A stretch of DNA of 13,350 nucleotides from the NCBI GenBank assembly GCA_034696485.1, contig JAQIWT010000967.1, positions 1 through 13,350 on the forward strand, written 5' to 3'. This document shows, one piece after another, positions 9,774-13,350 of the stretch. Each line of letters begins with the position of its first letter. The first letter of the stretch is position 1. The translations under genes and the position numbers were made by a program. The notes beneath the pieces were generated by a model. It searched no databases, was not told where the DNA came from, and worked only from the letters and a program-made list of their open reading frames with translations. Origin of the DNA: Isohypsibius dastychi (lineage: Eukaryota; Tardigrada; Eutardigrada; Parachela; Isohypsibiidae).

Positions 9774-10448
9774 GGAATGGTAAATCATGTTAACATGTGA
9801 GTTTTGTAAACGGGATGAGGCAAAAACAACATTGCAGTGGATAAAAAGATTGATTCTGTGAATAATTTGAATCAAACCATCGAATTTTGGCAGGTTCGCC
9901 ATTGAGCTTCTCCGAAGTCTGTTCCGTTATTATATAATGTCAATTTTACCATACATCGTTAATCTTTTTGTCATATCACGAACATTTTTGTCCCCTCTGG
10001 CGCAAAAGGGAAAGGGAGAAAATCATAACATCACAGATACTCTGGCAAAATCAAAACGGACCGATTTATTTTACATATTTTGGATTTGTTTCGCTTGAAA
10101 AAAGAACCAATATGGTCAAGTCAAATATTTTGATATTCCTGATTGAATAAGCAGCATTGACAGGTTAAATTTCATTTTTAACCCCGTGATCTTCTGTGAA
10201 ACTATGGGATACAAGGCTGTTCTAAACTGGACTACGTGCCTGCAATAACCGGCTCACGCAACACTTCATAACATGCAGTTCATGGACTTGATTTCGCAGT
10301 TCTATGTCACACTACATGTGGACTAGCTTCACCATTCAGGGGGCTCGAAAATGAAGATTTGGTTGCTTCTGCAACTCATGGGACCCCGGAAATTAAGAAC
10401 AAAGTGTGGTTCACGACGAAACAGCAAGAAAGATAATTTATACATATA

Positions 10449-10477
10449 TCTGACATATATCTATCAGATATGTCAGA
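10449..10477. repeat. Inverted repeat with 10-bp perfect arms
   Basis: TCTGACATAT at 10449-10458 is the exact reverse complement of ATATGTCAGA at 10468-10477, with a 9-nt loop; pairing extends outward about 4 bp after one mismatch. GACATATATCT also recurs as a direct repeat (10453-10462 and from 10477). Possibly the core of a small non-autonomous element, or simple-sequence decay. Confidence 0.65.
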
Positions 10478-10500
10478 CATATATCTGCCCAGTTAGAAGC

Positions 10501-10610
10501 GTTAACATAAGATAACGGGCCATCTCAAATAGATATGTTATAACAATGTTAAGAATGTTAACCGCGTTATAACATTGTTATAACATTGTTAAATACGTTA
10601 TAACATAACA
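10501..10610. repeat. GTTATAACA palindrome cluster B
   Basis: Four more copies of GTTATAACA (10537, 10566, 10577, 10597) with GTTAAC and ATAACA spacers. The flank ATAACGGGCCATCT at 10512-10525 resembles ATAACGAGGGTGGCATCT in cluster A, suggesting a common origin in the same orientation. The two clusters bracket about 730 bp of AT-rich sequence without a coding frame. Confidence 0.75.
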
Positions 10611-11263
10611 CCGTTTTGGCTCTCCTGTTGTTATGCCCATCCTTAATTGACTGTACACCGGCTGTGATAACTGAACCAATTCTGTGAAATCTGTGACTGT
10701 GTTGAAAACACGACCGGTTGATGATCTTCTGCTCTACCTCTTCTGCTGTGGTAGTCTGAATAGATCACGCATGTTATTAAAAGAACAAAAGCCGCACGAA
10801 ATAAATTCCCCACAACAATTTCAACCCCCTTCGCAAGAAATTTGTTTGGATCACACTCCTGAATTGATTTCAGCCGCGGTAATTCGAGATATGAATGGCT
10901 TGTGAAAGATGTTTTTTGAAGTCTGTGCTGACCATCGATATCCGAAGTGCTAACTTAACGACTCTTCCACGAAGCCACAAAAATCTTTCATGATATTCAG
11001 TTGATAGTATATCATCTTGGCTTGCGGGACGATTCGATAATTCGATACTCTGACAACCGGGTACGTCAGCAGCGTGTTAGCGAAGATATTCCCAGAAAAG
11101 ACCATCAAGCAACTTCATTTGACATCTGAATATCCGCGGTTGTTTTTAGTTAACCAGGTACTTTCAAGGTAGCTTTTAAGAAGACAGAAAACCGCCAGAG
11201 CTGCATCCACTAAAAGCTGTACTTCTTCAGTACAATAACAAGAAAGTTCACGTCATGTATTCA

Positions 11264-11269
11264 TTTATT
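11264..11269 (-). terminator. AATAAA poly(A) signal of the minus-strand gene
   Basis: TTTATT on the + strand reads AATAAA on the - strand, 159 nt beyond the stop codon of the minus-strand reading frame. The spacing suits a nematode 3' UTR and supports that frame being a transcribed gene. Confidence 0.6.
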
Positions 11270-11427
11270 GTTGGCATTCATAGTTTAAATTCCGGCAGAT
11301 ACGAAACCGCAGTTCTGTTCATAAAGCTCTGTTTGGAAGAGAAGTGCTTTAAATCACAATTACATGAATCTCTGAAAAGAAGAGCAAGTTGTATTTACAG
11401 TGGCACAACAACGACAGTGTCTTTGCA

Positions 11428-12285
11428 TTAAATAGTCGAAGTGCGTGATCGAAATGCATCAAGGTCACCAATTGTAAACGAGCTATTCGTCCGCTGCGCG
11501 ACATCTCTTTCGATCACAAACACGGGAATATCATCTTCGTCATGGTAAACTCTGACCCTTCCTAGCACACTAGCCAGTCGGCCTCGAAATCCAACAGGGG
11601 CTTCTTGCTCGGCCTCCGCCAAAGATGACCTGCGTCGAGCTGGATCCAGTCTCTGCTCCGCATCCGCTGCTATCTTGATCAACATCAACGGATCGCAGGT
11701 ATTGCGTCTGGCAGTCAAGCTCGCTTGACCCGCTTTTGTGGCCATGGTCCATTTCGGTGGACCCCTGGTCGCAATTTCACTCATCTTGTCGTCTTCCTCC
11801 GAATCGGTGGTTTCATCATCATCGTCAAGAGATTTCTGGTCCAAAGTGACGTCATGATATGGATTCTCAATGATTATGTCCGAGACAACCACATGTTTCT
11901 CAGGGGGTGTAAGCTCGTCGTTGACAACGTCCATTTCACAGTCCATATTGATGCGTTGCGCATTCATCACAGGAAAGCTATCCGCAATGCGTTGCATGTT
12001 CTGAGTAATAATATTTAGAGATTCCCAAACACCACTCAATTCCGAGTTGATGCCATTACGGTGCAGCGGAGGGAATTGGTAGAGGTTGTCATTGCGAGAA
12101 TAGAGATTCGCAGAGTTCGATGAACGATTGCTTGTCCCGTCAAAATGAGTCCTTCTTTCATAAGTCAGGTCAAAATGATTAGAATCTGTCCAGTTGTTTC
12201 GTTCGTAGCTGATCAGATTGCCATAGTTTGAATTATTGGGTTTACGGGGACGAACTTCATTTCGCGGAGGGAGTGCATAGTCCAT
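11428..12285 (-). CDS. Unrecognised disordered protein, 285 aa, single exon
   Basis: I do not recognise this family. The frame is 286 codons including TAA, unbroken, far longer than other non-peptidase frames here. The start is the first ATG after an in-frame stop at 12337-12339. The N-terminal half (about 1-115) is rich in Asn, Ser and Arg; residues 154-166 form an acidic Asp/Glu tract with Thr/Ser that suits casein kinase 2; 217-221 is RRRSS, a typical basophilic-kinase site; the last 60 residues look more folded (VRVYHDEDD, then VFVIERD) and end in SRTSTI. No signal peptide, membrane span or catalytic motif is visible. It converges on copy 2, with AATAAA 159 nt downstream. It could be a complete intronless gene or the large last exon of a longer gene starting further right. 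A nuclear or scaffold role would be a guess. Confidence 0.65.
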   Translation of the reverse strand: MDYALPPRNEVRPRKPNNSNYGNLISYERNNWTDSNHFDLTYERRTHFDGTSNRSSNSANLYSRNDNLYQFPPLHRNGINSELSGVWESLNIITQNMQRIADSFPVMNAQRINMDCEMDVVNDELTPPEKHVVVSDIIIENPYHDVTLDQKSLDDDDETTDSEEDDKMSEIATRGPPKWTMATKAGQASLTARRNTCDPLMLIKIAADAEQRLDPARRRSSLAEAEQEAPVGFRGRLASVLGRVRVYHDEDDIPVFVIERDVAQRTNSSFTIGDLDAFRSRTSTI

Positions 12286-13350
12286 CTCACAGTGAAGCCA
12301 AAGAGAAATGATTAAATGAAAACAAGGGGGACGTTGTTACTTGGAAGTCAGCTGGATCTGTTGACAAACTAAGCTGCCTAAAATTTAACGTTCAACGGAT
12401 CTGAGGGATAGGGTTGAAGTCGCTGTAGTGTGAGTTATGTGTTGTTGTACGGCAGCATGTGGAAGCTGAAGGGATTTTCCGCTAGTTTGAAAGGCAATGC
12501 CGTCATATCGCCTTGCATTTTCGGTAGTTGACTCATTGCAAGTATGGTAACTGCGTGTCTCGGTATTACGATCGATACGAGTCGTACATGTACAGTAAGC
12601 GAAATCCGCGAAAATTTTGTTACGCAACACGCACATGTACTGTTGCTCGATTGTGTTGACAGTTCTTGGAGACTGGCAAGCTAAACATTTTCAAGAAACG
12701 TGAGGCACTAAATCCGAATGCGGCATATATGGGACATGGAATGGACAGCTTTGCGTACTGAACGGTTCATCGGGAAAGTTTCCTCTCGGTCAAGGTCACT
12801 TACTAATTATCGTACAGAGGTTAGGTTGCTACTAGTTTTGCTGTGTACAGAAACCAGGCTTTTCTCGTTCCGAACGCTCAAGATTCATAACGAACTGCTC
12901 ACGGCTTAATGACCCACTGATATTTCTTTTCATGGGGGCGCTTTCAGTCCTCTTCGCTAAGGTCCTCTTCGGTCCTCTTTAACCAACGAATAACCGCTGC
13001 GAGAAACGCCGAGGTTCTCGGTCTATTCCCACCGACTTTCGCCGCGACATCTCCTTGGCCGTGTTCTTTCTCTGTTTCAAAATTCCACATTCCAAATTTG
13101 AATGTTTCATTTGATAACAGATCATAGCGACTTCAGGTTCTCCTCTAGAGTGGGTGTATTTAGAAATAATATGCACTTCAGCTAGCTGCAGGGATTAAAT
13201 TGCCCGTAAAAGCGTTGTGAGAAACGTAGATACACAAGAACAGGCTAAGTAAAAGTAAATTGAACAGAATAACTACAATCCAAAGCAAGTAAAGTGAATA
13301 GCTTATAATTCAAAATTGAGCAACAACTTGCATAAGTCGACTGAGGGGAA
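12286..13350. other. Upstream region of the minus-strand gene, no gene seen
   Basis: About 1.06 kb holding only short frames without family resemblance. It should include the promoter and any 5' exons of the minus-strand gene. Visible details are a perfect palindrome GTACATGTAC at 12584-12593 with a near copy at 12632-12640, a TGATAA site at 13112-13117, and the short CCTCTTC repeats at 12946-12980. Confidence 0.5.
12946..12980. repeat. Three short GGTCCTCTTC repeats
   Basis: AGTCCTCTTC, GGTCCTCTTC and GGTCCTCTTT occur at 12946-12955, 12961-12970 and 12971-12980. The last two are directly adjacent; CGCTAA-type sequence separates the first. A minor local duplication with no evident function. 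Confidence 0.6.

Larger units (their letters stand above)
9774..11263. other. Non-coding, repeat-bearing region between convergent genes
   Basis: Apart from cluster B and the inverted repeat listed separately, this stretch is AT-rich and holds only short frames lacking family resemblance or splice support. No AATAAA lies close behind the copy 2 stop; the nearest one seen on the + strand is at 10800-10805, over 1.1 kb away. No transposase, tRNA or rRNA was recognised. Confidence 0.6.

Noticed and set aside
10684-10905. 73-codon plus-strand frame beyond the repeat cluster
   Set aside because: Starts at a non-ATG codon, has no domain resemblance and no splice context.
12385-12636. 83-codon minus-strand frame upstream of the unrecognised gene, as a possible 5' exon
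   Set aside because: Low-complexity His/Thr-rich translation and no clear donor joining it to 12285; possible 5' UTR but not supportable as coding.

Overview
This is eukaryotic nuclear DNA. The compact 50-90 bp introns ending in TTTCAG-type acceptors, a splice-acceptor-like site 5 nt before an ATG (the layout of a spliced-leader site), and the encoded proteins all point to a nematode. A strongylid (clade V) parasite related to Haemonchus is my best guess, because the proteins look like the H11 family of gut-membrane aminopeptidases. This placement is inference; no species-diagnostic sequence is present.

Positions 1-9663 hold two M1 zinc metallopeptidases (aminopeptidase N / H11-like) in tandem on the + strand. 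Copy 1 (1-4159) lacks only its extreme N-terminus, which lies outside the window. Copy 2 (5491-9663) is complete and codes for 1021 residues. Each was rebuilt as 14 coding exons, and all 13 introns fall at matching positions and phases, so the pair arose by gene duplication. Both copies have a short cytoplasmic tail (seen complete in copy 2), one membrane anchor, a Thr/Pro stalk, the GAMEN exopeptidase motif, the HEXXH-(18)-E zinc site, the transition-state tyrosine and an ERAP1-like C-terminal helical domain. They are predicted ectoenzymes that remove N-terminal residues from peptides, probably at the intestinal surface. The 1.3 kb between them carries no convincing gene. It ends in a plausible promoter for copy 2: a GATA site, a TATA-like box and the acceptor before the ATG.

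Positions 9664-11263 are non-coding and repeat-bearing. Two clusters of a GTTATAACA palindrome lie about 0.7 kb apart, the first reaching into the stop codon of copy 2, with a further stem-loop near 10450.

Positions 11428-12285 on the - strand hold an intronless 285-codon reading frame for an unrecognised, probably disordered protein, with AATAAA 159 nt past its stop. It converges tail-to-tail with copy 2. From 12286 to 13350 I see no supportable gene; this is presumably the upstream region of the minus-strand gene.

The most interesting points are the altered active-site helix (HELAHFLFGN in place of the usual HELAHQWFGN) shared by both copies, a GC-AG intron in copy 2, a stop-free 60-nt intron next to the catalytic tyrosine in copy 1, and the palindromic repeats abutting the end of copy 2.
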